64,000 bases of DNA from Silene conica. Lineage: Eukaryota > Streptophyta > Magnoliopsida > Caryophyllales > Caryophyllaceae. The notes beneath the pieces were generated by a model. That model was not told where the DNA came from. It ran no database searches and worked only from the letters and a program-made list of their open reading frames with translations. This document shows, in pieces, positions 47,701 to 58,342 of this stretch; within the stretch, counting starts at the first letter, position 1, and each line of letters starts with the position of its first letter. Made by a program: the position numbers and the translations under genes. The stretch is from NCBI GenBank assembly GCA_029255685.2, contig CM055320.2:10216614-10280613 (forward strand), read 5' to 3'.

Positions 47701-49880
47701 CTTGCATTAGCTAGGCTTATGAGCTTCTCATTCTCTTCTTCAGTGAGCTCATATTCCTCTTCCTCTTCTTCTATCAAATCCAGCTTTTCAGCATCCTCAG
47801 CTGGATTACCTGCACACTTATCCAAAATCGTCAGATCATCTAAGGGATCCTTGGTCAAGGATTCCCTCCAATTAAGGATAACATTCCTGTCTACAATATC
47901 GATGGAACAACAAGTATCATCAGTAGGAATAGTTGCCTTATGGGCAAGACTAAACTCGATAGTGTCATCCCCAATCTCTAAAGTAATGGTCCCGCGTTTG
48001 ACATCTATTACAGCCCCAGCTGTGTGTAAAAAAGGTCTACCTAAAATAATAGGTATTTGACTATCCTCAGCAATGTCTAAAACAACGAAATCCACAGGAA
48101 TAAAGAACTTTCCCACTTTTACTGGGACATCCTCCAAGACCCCTAGTGGTCTTTGGTTTGATCTATCAGCTATCTGTACGGTAATATTGGTGACTTTAAG
48201 TCTACCTAAACCAAGTCTTTCACATACAGAATAAGGTATGACACTGACACTAGCCCCTAGATCACAAAGGGCTTTCCCTATTACATGATTACCTATGGTA
48301 CAAGGGATGGAAAAACTACCTGGGTCTTTTAACTTGGGTGCTATATTATCTTGCGAAAGAACATAACATTCTTCCACAAAAGCAACAGCACCGTCGTCCT
48401 GAAAATTCCTCTTACGACTTAAAATATCTTTCATGAATTTAGCATAAGAAGGTACCTGGGTAATTAAGTCAGTGAAAGGGATGGTTACCTCAAGATTCTT
48501 CACCATCTCTAAGAACTTACCAAATTTCTTATCCTCCTTTGAATTTTTCAGTCGTTCAGGATAAGGAATGGTGACTTTAGCCATAGGATCAGCAACCTTT
48601 GGCTTTTTCAGCTGTAAAATTTCAGTAAGGTCTTGAATGAAGGAAGGATCCAGCGATTCCGGAGTAAAAACGGCATTCTGCTCAGGAACGTTGGTCGGTC
48701 GACCAGGGGAAGTGGTCGGTCGACCAGAGTCTGCAAAATCCGAATTTTTTCTTTTTTCAGAATCTGATCGCACGTCAGGAACTGCGGTCGATCGACTTAC
48801 AGAAGCGGTCGGTCGACCTCCTGCTCTTTTGACGGGATCAGATTCTTGATTTGGAATTTCGACTGGACCATCCTCTTGAGTTGATTCTTCACAAACACGG
48901 CCACTCCTTAGATTTATGGCATTTAGCGTCTCCATGGGTCCCTCACAACTAGCTGGAGAGCTTTTTCTTTGGTTGGCTATGTTTATCAAGTGATCCTCAA
49001 AAACTTTTGTGGAGGTAACGTGAGCCTCGCTCATCTTAAAAACTGCCGTGGTTAAGGCATCAACAAGAGCTCTTAATTTCTCAATTTCTCCTGTGTTGTC
49101 GACCGTAGTAACTAGGTTCGCACTTTCAAGCTTTAGCTGGGTTGCCTCAAGCTTTTCGAAACGGGCTTCAACTGTTGTCTCAAGAGCCATCACTCTATTC
49201 ATCTCTACATTCAGCCTTCTTGAATTCCCACGTGAACCCTTAAAAGTAGCCCTATGCACCGCCATGTCTTCAATGGTTTTCCAACCCTTCATATGGTCGG
49301 TGTTGTTCTGGAATCTTCCATTGGCGGCCACATCAAGAACCATCTTATAGTCATCATAAAGAGAGTTGTAAAAACAGTTACATAGGTCCCATTGTTGAAG
49401 GTTATGGTGAGGGATAGAACGGACCAATTTCTTGAATCGATCCCATGCTTCACAAAATCCTTCATCAGGTCCCTGCTGAAAGTTACGGATTTGGTTTCTC
49501 AAGTCCTCGGCTTTTGCAAGAGGAAAGTATTTCTTGTAAAAGGCCAATGCCAAGGCGGTCCAATCCGTAATCTTCTCACTTGTCTTGTCAAGGTCCCGGT
49601 ACCATTCTTGCGCGTCTCCTTTTAATGAGAACAGGAACATCGTTGCCAGCACCTCATCTCTAGTTACCCCTTCAGGTAGGGGTATGAAACAACAATAATC
49701 TGTGAAGGTTGTAACATGCTTTATTGGATCTTCATCGGGTAGACCTGAAAATCGACTCTGCTCCACCAAAGAAATATGAGTCGGGCGGAGTTCAAAGGAG
49801 CCAGTGGTTGGTGTAGGCAAGGTGAATCCCTTCGGTAAATCTTTAGGCTTCGGCTGTAGGTAGCTATAAATAGAATCCAT
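44733..49880 (-). CDS. Athila-type gag-pol polyprotein, copy B (1715 aa)
   Basis: One open frame from ATG 49880 (MDSIYSYLQ). Domain order by residue: gag (1 to about 340); a linker holding two in-frame phased motifs that encode GRPT-type repeats (about 354-396); protease with DLGAS rather than DSGA (about 540), as in Athila; RT with [17 protein letters not shown] and FMDD (about 990); RNase H with CDASD (about 1140); integrase with an HHCC finger (about 1360-1400) and a D,D35E core (IDYQG, SDGG, GQVE). These carry out reverse transcription and integration in virus-like particles. No CCHC knuckle was recognised in gag. No stop or frameshift is seen. Confidence 0.9.
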   Translation of the reverse strand: MDSIYSYLQPKPKDLPKGFTLPTPTTGSFELRPTHISLVEQSRFSGLPDEDPIKHVTTFTDYCCFIPLPEGVTRDEVLATMFLFSLKGDAQEWYRDLDKTSEKITDWTALALAFYKKYFPLAKAEDLRNQIRNFQQGPDEGFCEAWDRFKKLVRSIPHHNLQQWDLCNCFYNSLYDDYKMVLDVAANGRFQNNTDHMKGWKTIEDMAVHRATFKGSRGNSRRLNVEMNRVMALETTVEARFEKLEATQLKLESANLVTTVDNTGEIEKLRALVDALTTAVFKMSEAHVTSTKVFEDHLINIANQRKSSPASCEGPMETLNAINLRSGRVCEESTQEDGPVEIPNQESDPVKRAGGRPTASVSRSTAVPDVRSDSEKRKNSDFADSGRPTTSPGRPTNVPEQNAVFTPESLDPSFIQDLTEILQLKKPKVADPMAKVTIPYPERLKNSKEDKKFGKFLEMVKNLEVTIPFTDLITQVPSYAKFMKDILSRKRNFQDDGAVAFVEECYVLSQDNIAPKLKDPGSFSIPCTIGNHVIGKALCDLGASVSVIPYSVCERLGLGRLKVTNITVQIADRSNQRPLGVLEDVPVKVGKFFIPVDFVVLDIAEDSQIPIILGRPFLHTAGAVIDVKRGTITLEIGDDTIEFSLAHKATIPTDDTCCSIDIVDRNVILNWRESLTKDPLDDLTILDKCAGNPAEDAEKLDLIEEEEEEYELTEEENEKLISLANASLVNMCYSIDTNSVQAVEVKAPERKPLPPNLKYVFLDDTEQYPAIVSSKLSPDQLSALMTVLKKNRKALGYSLDDIKGISPDVCMHRIDLEEGHKPYRQGQRKLNPKMQDVVMAEVMKLLDAGIIYPVGNSKWVSPVQVVPKKGGTTVVKNDKNELIPTRVVTGWRMCIDYRQLNAATKKDHFPLPFVDQMTERLASNKFFCFLDGYSGFFQIPIHPDDQSKTTFTCPQGVFAYRRMPFGLCNAPATFQRCMMGIFSNFIENIMEVFMDDFSVYGNAFDQCLANLDKVLQRCIDVNLVLNWEKCHFMVTEGVVLGHLISDKGIHVDKAKVQVIEQLPPPINVKGVRSFLGHAGFYRRFIKDFSKIAKPLTQLLLKDAIFEFSDECLSAFNRLKEALVSAPIIQPPDWDLPFEIMCDASDYALGAVLGQRKNKALNAIYYASRTLDETQVNYFTTEKEMLVVIFALEKFRSYLVGNKVIVYTDHAALKGLFQKKDSKPRLLRWILLLQEFDIEIRDKKGAENVVADHLSRLQLTDGEDSLPIDDSFPDESLFIINSSGSYPPPWYADFANFAVTGKIPHELSWQQKKRFMFDAKQYFWDDPYVFKECGDGLIRRCVPQWEVKDILEACHSSAYGGHHGPSRTVAKVLQSGFYWPTLHADCRNFVGNCDACQRTGNVSKRHEMPQVGILEVEIFDVWGIDYQGPFPSSQGNRYILVAVDYVSKWVEAIATPHCDAKAVIKMFKKIIFPRFGVPRVVISDGGMHFKEKRLGDLLNKFGVQHRRGLAYHPQTSGQVEISNRELKETLAKVVSKSRKDWSLKLDDVLWAYRTAFKTPIGMSPFRLIYGKTCHLPVELERKSWWAICDLNLDPNLSREKRLLQLNELEEFRLLSYDNARIYKEKTKRWHDKRIIRRDFQVGDRVLLFNARIRLFPGKLKSRWSGPYTITAVSKFGSIELETSSGERFKVNGQYVKHFRGENEYVGKVEVSYFDPF

Positions 49881-50019
49881 AAAGAGAGTACTCAAGCCTT
49901 CCTCTCAAAAACCTGTCTTCTAAACAACACTAGAAGAAAAGGTAAGAACGGTCTTAAGGAACCTAAGTTCCTTAAGACAGGAAAATAAACTAAAAATTAA
50001 CAAACAAAATTATACCGTC

Positions 50020-50037
50020 TCCCCGGCAACGGCGCCA
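50020..50037 (-). promoter_or_regulatory. Copy B primer-binding site (tRNA-Asp type)
   Basis: Inverse of the site in copy C: TCCCCGGCAACGGCGCCA on the plus strand, 5 nt from the LTR end at 50043. Confidence 0.85.
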
Positions 50038-50042
50038 AAATT

Positions 50043-51325
50043 TGACACCCGTCGTTGAGGGGTGCCAAAGATAAGATTTATAAAACCTCTGCTTAAACTC
50101 AGATAGGATAAGTCAAGGGTCGAACCACAGAGAGACAGGGTAAATTATGTTTGTAAATTTAGAGTCTATTGCAAGTAACCGAAAAAAAAGGGGGGTTTTG
50201 AATTGGGGTTTAAACTAACAACTAAGGTAATAAACTAACAAGAAAATTAAAATAAGATAAAAAGGGGATTAGGAACTTTGGTTCCCCATGGTCAAAACAA
50301 GTCAATGAGAGGTAAGATAATCAAATAACACAATCCCAAGGAACAAAGAATAAACCTTTTGGTCAATATTCTACCCAATCCTTACGGTCTTAGGGTTCCT
50401 AGAAAAGCACTAAACTTTCGTTCAAGGGCTATCCCAAAGTTGTTGTTAAACTAATCCTAATAATCTTTCAATCCTAAGGATTAGTTCATCAACAACAATG
50501 GGGGATTGGTAATTTAATCATCAAACTTATCAAAGTCAAGTCTTTACATGGTTCCCCTAATTCCCAATCACAAGAATTAGCTATGCATACTTTTAATTAT
50601 AGAACTAACAATTACCAAGAATATTAAAGAGATGAACATAATCAAAGATGATAATAAAAGGGTAAACATAAAATAAGAAATAACAACAAGGTGAATAACA
50701 AGATTGAATAAAAAGGAAAGATTGAATTGTGACAAACTTACAACTTGAATGGAAAATCTAAGAATAAAGATGAAAGCTTGGTACCAAAATCTAACAATGG
50801 AGTTTTTTCTCTAATTGGGGCTGCATAACCTAATTTTAGAGTTTGGGTCTCCTTAAATAAGAATTGTTACAAGATACGGAAAAATAGAAAATAAAACAGA
50901 AGTCTTCGAAACCGGGTCTGGTCGGTCGACCTAATTTGTCGGTCGGTCGACCGACTCTGCCAATGCGGATTTATTTTCATGCGAATTTGGGCTTCTGTGG
51001 AGAACTGGGCCTGTTTACGTACTTGACATCGGTCGGTCGACCACTATCGCAGGTCGGTCGACCGCTTCTCGTCCTTTACAGCTTCGATTTGGCCCGAAAA
51101 TAATACTTGAGTGCACCATCTGATTCCTTGCTCCATACTAGTACTCAAAACAGCTTCCTAAAGGCAAATAAAGCTTGGTTTTTCTCACTTCCGCGTATTC
51201 CTACATATAAAACATAGAAATGCCAAAGTAAACCGTTTCGGGAGAAAAAGCAACTAAAAGTCACGAAAGTGTAAGAAAATACGTGCCAAAAGAGTAAATA
51301 AAATGCATAAAATAGGCACGTATCA
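50043..51325 (-). repeat. Copy B 5' LTR, complete (1283 bp)
   Basis: On the minus strand it starts TGATACGTGCC and ends GGGTGTCA, with TG...CA ends. It is the only complete LTR of this element in the window. Two phased 12-mer pairs lie at 50920/50941 and 51031/51052. The host target sequence AATACC follows at 51326. Confidence 0.9.
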
Positions 51326-51331
51326 AATACC

Positions 51332-54300
51332 ATCCGGGGAGTCGGTGTCATGTAATAGAGTCTTTAGAAGTGTACCTGTCAAGATTGGGGAGGTAGTTTT
51401 CCATTGCGACCTTATCGAGTTTCCGTTGGGGGACTTTGAAGTAATCCTGGGAATGGATTGGCTTGGGAAATATAGAGCTTTCATTGATTGCTACCAAAAG
51501 AAAATTTCTCTGAGAGGACCTAAGGGGGTGAGAGTGACCTATAGGGGATTCGTGGTTAAACCTAAGGTCAAATTCATATCCGTTAATACCCTTAAGGCGA
51601 GCTTGCGGAAAGGGGATAGTTTAATCCTGTGTCAAATGTGGAATTGTGAGGCGGAGACTCCGGGTGTTAGCGAGATACCTGTGGTGAGAGAATTTGAGGG
51701 AGTGTTCCGGGACGATGTGTCAGGATTACCACCTAGAAGAGAGGTCGACTTCTCTATCGATCTCAAACCAGGTGCAGGACCAATATCGAAATCACCTTAC
51801 CGTATGGGTCCAAAAGAAATGGAAGAATTGAAAAAGCAACTGGATGAATTGGCTGAGAAGGGGTTCATCCGGCCTAGTGTGTCACCCTGGGGAGCACCAG
51901 TACTTTTCGTGAAAAAGAAGGACGGGAGTCTGAGACTTTGCGTTGACTACCGAGAGCTGAACAATGCGACTATTAAGAACCGCTACCCCTTGCCTAGAAT
52001 TGATGATCTATTCGACCAGTTGAGTGGAGCCGGAGTCTTTTCAAAGATCGATCTAAGATCAGGTTATCACCAATTGAGGATTAAGGATGAGGATATTCCC
52101 AAAACCGCTTTCACAACAAGGTATGGCCACTACGAATTTGTGGTTATGCCGTTCGGGTTGACTAATGCACCAACAGTGTTTATGGATTTGATGAATCGGG
52201 TATTCAGTCCGTACCTGGATAAGTTCGTGGTTGTATTCATCGACGACATCTTAGTATATTCCAAGAATCAAGAAGATCATGAAGAGCATCTGAGAACCGT
52301 GTTGAAGACCCTAGAGGAGAATGGGTTGTATGCCAAGCTGAGTAAGTGCGAGTTCTGGTTGGAGAGGGTAGCTTTCTTGGGTCATGTAATTTCCAAGGAG
52401 GGGGTATCTGTGGATCCAAGTAAGATTGAGGCAGTGACCAGATGGCAAAGCCCGAAGAATGTGGGAGAGATCCGAAGTTTTCTGGGACTGGCTGGATATT
52501 ACAGGCGGTTTGTCAAGGATTTCTCAAAACTAGCTAAACCATTGACATCATTAATGAGAAAGGAGAACCGTTTCATTTGGGATGAGAGTTGTGAGAAGGC
52601 ATTCTTAACTCTAAAGGAACGTCTGACAACAGCTCCTATCCTTGCTTTGCCTGACGGAAGTGATAATTTTGAAGTGTACACCGACGCCTCGAAGCATGGG
52701 CTAGGTTGTGTGCTAATGCAGAATGGGAGAGTGATAGCTTATGCTTCCCGGCAGTTGAAGACCTATGAAGAGAATTATCCTACTCATCACTTGGAGTTGG
52801 GGGCTGTGGTTTTTGCACTGAAACTGTGGCGTCATTATCTGTACGGGGCCACATTTAAAGTGTTTTCCGATCACAAAAGCTTGAAGTACATCTACACCCA
52901 GCGGGAATTGAACATGAGGCAGAGGAGGTGGATAGAGTTGATTGGTGACTACGATATGCAGATTGTCTATCATGAGGGCACAGCTAACGTGGTTGCTGAC
53001 GCCTTGAGTAGGAAATCTGTCCATGCCTTGAGTTGTGCCAGATCAAGAGTAAGACTGCACAGTGAGTTGGGAGAAATGGGAATTTACATGATTCGAAAAG
53101 GGGATACTCTGCGTGATCTGACAGTAGAGCCAGAATTATATGGAGAAATCAAGGAATTGCAAAGAGAAGATCTGAGAATCCAGAAGTGGCGAAAAATGAT
53201 CGAGGGAAGTGATAATGAGACCGAGTCCAAGTTCAGTGTCCATTCTGATGATAGCTTGAGATTCAGTGGGAGATGGTGTGTTCCGGATAGTGATGAATTG
53301 AAAAAGAAAATCTTAACTGAAGCTCATGCTACGCCATACTCCGTGCACCCAGGGGGCGACAAATTGTACAAAGACCTCAAGAAGACGTTTTGGTGGCCCA
53401 ATATGAAAAAGGAAGTTGCCGAGTTCGTATCGCGGTGTTTGACATGTCAGAGGGTAAAAGGTGAGCACAAGAGACCTCAAGGAAAGATCCAGCCACTGGA
53501 TGTACCGGAATGGAAATGGGAGAATATTTCTATGGACTTCATCGTGGGGTTGCCTCGGACTCAGAGGGGCAACAACATGATCTGGGTAATCGTGGATAGA
53601 TTGACCAAGTCCGCTCACTTTATTCCAATGAAAGATACCTGGAGTAAGACTGAGTTGGCAAAGTCATATGTACAGAATGTAGTCAAGTTGCATGGCATTC
53701 CCAAGGATATTGTCTCCGATCGTGACTCGAGATTTATTTCTAGATTTTGGCAAGAGTTGCAGACCGTGTTGGGCACGCAATTAAAGATGAGTACCGCTTT
53801 TCACCCAGCTACAGATGGTCAGACGGAAAGAACCATCCAGACCTTGGAAGATATGTTGAGAGCATGTGTGCTGGAGTTCGGGGGATCATGGGAAGAACGA
53901 TTGGGACTGATAGAGTTCTCGTATAATAATAGCTACCATGCTAGCATTGGGATGGCTCCTTTTGAGGCATTGTATGGGAGGAAGTGTCGGAGTCCTGTAT
54001 GTTGGGATGATCGCACTGATGCTGTGGTTCTAGGTCCAGACATGATTCAGGAAATGGTTGAGCAAGTCCAGATAATCAGACAGAAGATGAGGGCTGCCCA
54101 AGAAAGACAGAAGAGTTATGCGGATCTCAAAAGGAGTGACATTTCATTTGAGGCAGGGGAGGAGGTATTACTGAAGGTATCCCCAATGAAGGGCGTAATG
54201 AGGTTCGGAAAGCGTGGTAAACTGAGTCAGAAGTTTATTGGACCATTTGAGGTCTTGGACAGGGTTGGGGAGGTGGCGTATCGATTAGCTTTACCTCCAG

Positions 54301-54572
54301 CCCTATCCAAGGTCCATAATGTGTTCCATGTTTCTCAACTAAGGAAGTATGTGAGTGACCCTACGCATGTGTTGAACTATGAGGAAATTGAGGTAGATGA
54401 GCAACTTGCCTATGCTGAAATTCCAAAAGAGATTTTGGATAGAAAGATTCGAAAGACTCGGAATGGAGAGACAGTGTTGGTGAAGGTCTTGTGGACCAAT
54501 CATAACACCGAGGAAGCTACTTGGGAGTCAGAGGCGTCCATGAAGGAGCGTTACCCACAATTGTTCGTCTGA
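51332..54572 (+). CDS. Chromovirus gag-pol, C-terminal part (protease, RT, RNase H, integrase, chromodomain)
   Basis: Continuation of the frame interrupted at 24086, in the correct phase. The rest of the protease ([12 protein letters not shown]) comes first. RT has [14 protein letters not shown], then MPFGLTNAP and FIDD (about residue 755 of the joined numbering). RNase H begins at [10 protein letters not shown] (about 903). The integrase has an HHCC zinc finger (ending CLTCQRVKG) and a D,D35E core (SDRD to DGQTE). The last 45 residues form a chromodomain (ILDRKIRK to [15 protein letters not shown]), which targets chromoviruses to particular chromatin. No internal stops. Confidence 0.92.
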
Positions 54573-54711
54573 GGTAAGTTACGAGGACGTAACTCTTTTT
54601 TTTAGTGGGGTAGAATGTAACATTTCATGTTTTTTTTAGCGTGCTTAAGTCATGATGGGGGTATGTTCGTGGACGTTATGAGTGGGTGAACTTCGGGACG
54701 AAGTTCATTTT

Positions 54712-54724
54712 AAGGGGGGAAGAT
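54712..54724 (+). promoter_or_regulatory. Chromovirus polypurine tract
   Basis: AAGGGGGGAAGAT immediately before the 3' LTR start at 54725. It primes plus-strand cDNA. The 139 bp between the pol stop and this tract are noncoding. Confidence 0.8.
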
Positions 54725-55992
54725 TGTAATAACCCGTTTTGTTACACAAATTATATAGTTGTGACGGGTTATTCGATTATAAGCATTGAAATGTTGTGTG
54801 AACTTTTAATGAAGTTGATATGTTTTAATCACATAATGTGGAACCATGTTGGCATGGGGGTTCGAACACGGGACTTTGGTGTTAGTATGGGCCTCGAAAC
54901 ATGTTGACATAGCAGCCCATACTTCACGATGCTTCATACCTCACGTTTGGTTTTTTTAAAAACCTATATCAACACACAGCCTACCGTCACTTCTATAAAC
55001 TAAAAACCCTAAACCTAGCTATCCTATATCTCATACAAACACACCAACTTTCAGCCGTCATCACAGAGAGCACGTAGGAGTTCTTCACGGTGGCCATAGA
55101 TCGGTCTAAGGGTGGTCGAATCTTCTTCGAAGTAGGTATGTCAACACGTTTTTCCTCCTTTATGGCGTGTTCCTGTTTTCGATAGGTAATTTCTGTTGTG
55201 TTTATCATACGTATGATTCTGATCTTCGCATAACATCAACATATGGAGTTAGTAATATCGTTTTGACGTGAAAAGAGTCACCCTCGACCACCACGGACCA
55301 CCAGTCGTGGGTGGTTTCGATCATCGTTGTCAGAACAAGTTGTTATTTTCAAAACAGAGTCGTACCCGCGTTGCTTTACGAACGTTTGTGAGTCGTTTTA
55401 TGCTACTGTATGTTCTGGGTAGTGATGTCATCGGTTTGTTGGTGGTCTGGGGGTATCAGGGTGGTTGTGTTGGTGGCAGTCGCCGTTGGGTCAGAGTCGT
55501 AAAGGGAGTTTCGTAGTCTAGTGTCTCGGTTCCTAGTGGTTCTACGGGTTTCGAAGGCTGTTTGGGGTGGTAACACCGTAGACTCGGGGGAGGTCGACGC
55601 GGTGTTACCACATTGGGGATGGTTTTGGTGGTGGTCACAGGGGTTGTCGGTGGTGGTGGAAGTATCGATGGGTTGCGTTTTAAAACGGGTGAGAAGTTAA
55701 GTGATGAACCAGGCCTGGTTTTGGCCCTGGTTCATCGTGTTTCGAGGGTGTCGAGGAGGTTGGTGGTGGTCAGAGTAATAGCTGGTGGCGCGGGGTACGT
55801 GGCTGGGTGATCGTTGACAGTGAAGATGGCGTGAACAGTAGGAACGGAGGGCTGTTTGAATGGGTCGCGGGAGTAAAGTCGGGGAAGGGCTGTTGGTGGT
55901 TGTTTTTGGGTAGGCTGTTGGTTCGTTAGTTATGGGTAAAAATATTATCTTATTATATTGTTATATTATTATTATATTATTATTATATTGTT

Positions 55993-56049
<57 letters not shown>

Positions 56050-56142
56050 TTCATTCTTATTGTTATTATTAGTATATGGTTATCATTTAACAATAGTATT
56101 TTGGTTGATCATTTGTTGTTGGGTATCTTAATTAATTAAGAT

Positions 56143-56206
<64 letters not shown>

Positions 56207-56997
56207 TTTAAGGGAAACTTTCCTTTTTAGGAAAGTGTGATAAAAGAATGTATAATTATGTTACGGGGTCTAGGGAAGTTTATTAATTATACAATATATG
56301 TTTAGGTGGCAGTTTTCGCGTGGAGCATTTTTAGTAGCGGTTGTTCACTTGCCATTATCTTCTGCAGTTTTGAGGTAGGGGAATGTTTATATCTGTGGCT
56401 GTGAATTGACATGAGGATATCTATCGTATGAATGTTATATTAAGCTGTGAATATTTTATGATTGATTGTTATTACTGATTGTTGTGGAGGACGGAGGTTG
56501 TGAATCGGGTCTTGTGATAAGGGTCTTGTGATAAGGGACTTGTGATATGGCCATGGGAGGTGTGATGTGTTGGGGTGATGTGGTGAAATGGATTCGGAGG
56601 AGATGGAGAAATTGTATATTGTAATATTTCATGTCTTATTCATATTACCTACTCAACCTCGTGTTGACCCTGTTGTTTGTTTGTTGTGTCTGCGTTGATC
56701 CAATTTATTGGGGAGCAGAATGACAGGTTTAGACTTATGGATGCTGGAAGGGTGGAGAGGACTTGGATCATACCTGTCTAGTGATAGCTCAGTCATTTAG
56801 TTTTCACCGTACTTAAACTTTCGTTGTGGTTTACTTTCAGTTGTAATAGTTTGAGACTTTTGTTTAACGTTAAAATTACTAAATAAAGTACTGTATTTCT
56901 TCCTTTGTTATCTACTACCTCGGGTAACCGAGATGGTAACACCCTTGGTTATTTGGAGGGTCCTAGTTCAGGCCTCTAAATAAATGGGGGTGTTACA
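54725..56997 (+). repeat. Chromovirus 3' LTR
   Basis: 2273 bp. It has one ATT block (about 55935-56065), a long (AT)n run at 56148-56201 where the 5' LTR has only a few units, and the 137 bp missing from the 5' LTR. Followed by CAGCC at 56998-57002. Confidence 0.9.
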
Positions 56998-57241
56998 CAG
57001 CCGAATACCCAACCGAGCTTGGACGTAGCAGGAGAACCCCAGAGTAGTGTTATTACTCATACAAAGAGTTGACTTTTCCTGATTTATGATCTGACTAGAA
57101 GCCCCACAATAATCTTGCAGAATGTCATAGAAACAGTCAACTGATTCCCTGGTTGCTTTAAAAAAGAACACTGAATCATCCGCAAAAAACAAATGTGAAA
57201 TTTGAGGACTTCCCTGCTCACCTTGAGACCATGAATATATT
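56998..57241 (-). pseudogene. LINE ORF2 fragment with RT catalytic FADD, right of the nested insertion
   Basis: Minus-strand coding with SPQISHLFFADDSVFF, the RT active-site region of plant L1-type LINEs, followed by INQEKSTL. It joins in frame with the LINE part ending at 19904 once one copy of CAGCC is removed. Coding can be followed upstream to about 57241, where the LINE is 5'-truncated. Confidence 0.83.
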
Positions 57242-57571
57242 TTCTTTGTTCAGCAACTTTCAAATTTGTTGTTTATGGAGTGTTCTTTTTTAAATTGTTA
57301 GACAACGAAGTAGTGTTATTGGTTCTGTATTTAGTTCTGCAGAAACCCTAATTGTATTATTGGTATTATTTGATTTCATTGATTCTGTATTTTGTGGTCA
57401 AGAAACCCTAATTGTATTATTGTAATTTCTTTATCATTAATAAGAATTGAATTTGTTGGTTGAATTGAAGTTCAGAGTACTTTTATGTTTCCAAACATTC
57501 ATTCTTCTATTAGGTTTGTTTAATCACTTTTCATTAACGTTTGGTCATGAACCCGGAAATCGGGCCGACTG
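57242..57571 (+). other. Probable displaced 3' flank of the RING-H2 gene
   Basis: T-rich sequence with two copies of a phrase ending GAAACCCTAATTGTATTATT, and AATAAGAATTG near 57440. It is what remains beyond the LINE 5' end and so was originally adjacent to the RING gene stop. No ORF. Confidence 0.4.
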
Positions 57572-57578
57572 TCGTGAC

Positions 57579-58223
57579 TAGGGATGGCAGTGGGTCGGGT
57601 ACCCAACCCAGACCCTTAGGGTCATACCCTTTCGGGTCGGGTATGGGTCTGAATTTTTGAGACCCACTCGGGTATGGGTCGGGTATGAGTCTTATATAAA
57701 AAACTTCGGGTCGGGTCCGGGTCTTGGTCGTGGGACCCTACCCGACCCTTAGACCCTTATATTTATTAAAAAAAAGAAAAAGAAAAAGAAAAAACACATA
57801 TACGAACGTCAATAACCCAAATAATACACACAAACAGATGAACTTTATTAGTTATCAGTAATATATTATACGCATATCCAAATAACCATTAACAATAACG
57901 AGGAAATTGATGAGTTTGGGTACGGTAAATGATATAATTTAGGGTCGGGTACGAGTAATGATCCAAATAACCAAGACTTTGTAATACTTTAATCAAAACT
58001 TTGTAATTTAATTTGAACTTTGGTATATTTTATTGAATGACTCGTTAAGAAAATTGGACCCTAGGGTAGACCCTACCCGGACCCAGACCCATTAGGGTCG
58101 GGTATGGGTCCATTAATTTCAGACCCTTTAGGGTCTGGGTCGGGTATGGGTCTAAGGTTTTTTACCTCGGGTCGGGTCGGGTCTTGTCGGACCCTACCCA
58201 GACCCTACCCATTGTCATCCCTA
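57579..58223. mobile_element. Non-autonomous hAT element, 645 bp
   Basis: Inverted ends TAGGGATGGCAGTGGGT and TAGGGATGACAATGGGT, a very common plant hAT end type. TCGTGAC is duplicated at 57572-57578 and 58224-58230 (the usual length is 8; only 7 match exactly). Subterminal regions are dense in GGGTCGGGTA and GACCC. No transposase. Confidence 0.85.
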
Positions 58224-58342
58224 TCGTGACTGCATAAATTAGTTAACCATTGTTTGGCAATGAATTATTTGACTTAATGGGTTTACAGTTGCTTAATTAG
58301 ACTTGAGAAGTGCAGAATAAGAAAAGATGATCTTCAGCATAA

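Larger units (their letters stand above)
24087..51325. mobile_element. Athila-like Ty3/gypsy complex: copies A(-), C(+), B(-)
   Basis: Three copies of one element occupy this span. A, 24087-29098, minus, holds a partial 3' LTR and the 3' internal part. C, 29099-40572, plus, runs from mid 5' LTR to the polypurine tract. B, 40573-51325, minus, runs from just inside the polypurine tract to a complete 5' LTR. The host reads AATACC on both outer sides (24081-24086 and 51326-51331), so the whole block occupies one insertion site. Neither C nor B has a 3' LTR. The order and microhomologies point to template switching or rearrangement within one inserted element rather than three separate insertions. 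Confidence 0.85.
19905..56997 (+). mobile_element. Tekay/Del-type chromovirus (Ty3/gypsy), interrupted by a 27-kb insertion
   Basis: Two long LTRs (19905-22225 and 54725-56997) start TGTAATAACCC and end TGTTACA. A 5-bp duplication, CAGCC, flanks the element (19900-19904 and 56998-57002). Between them are a primer-binding site, one gag-pol frame with a C-terminal chromodomain, and a polypurine tract. The frame is split by the Athila-like complex at 24087-51325. Without that insertion the element is about 9.9 kb. The LTRs differ by roughly one percent where I compared them, plus indels, so insertion was fairly recent. It lies inside the LINE. Confidence 0.92.
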
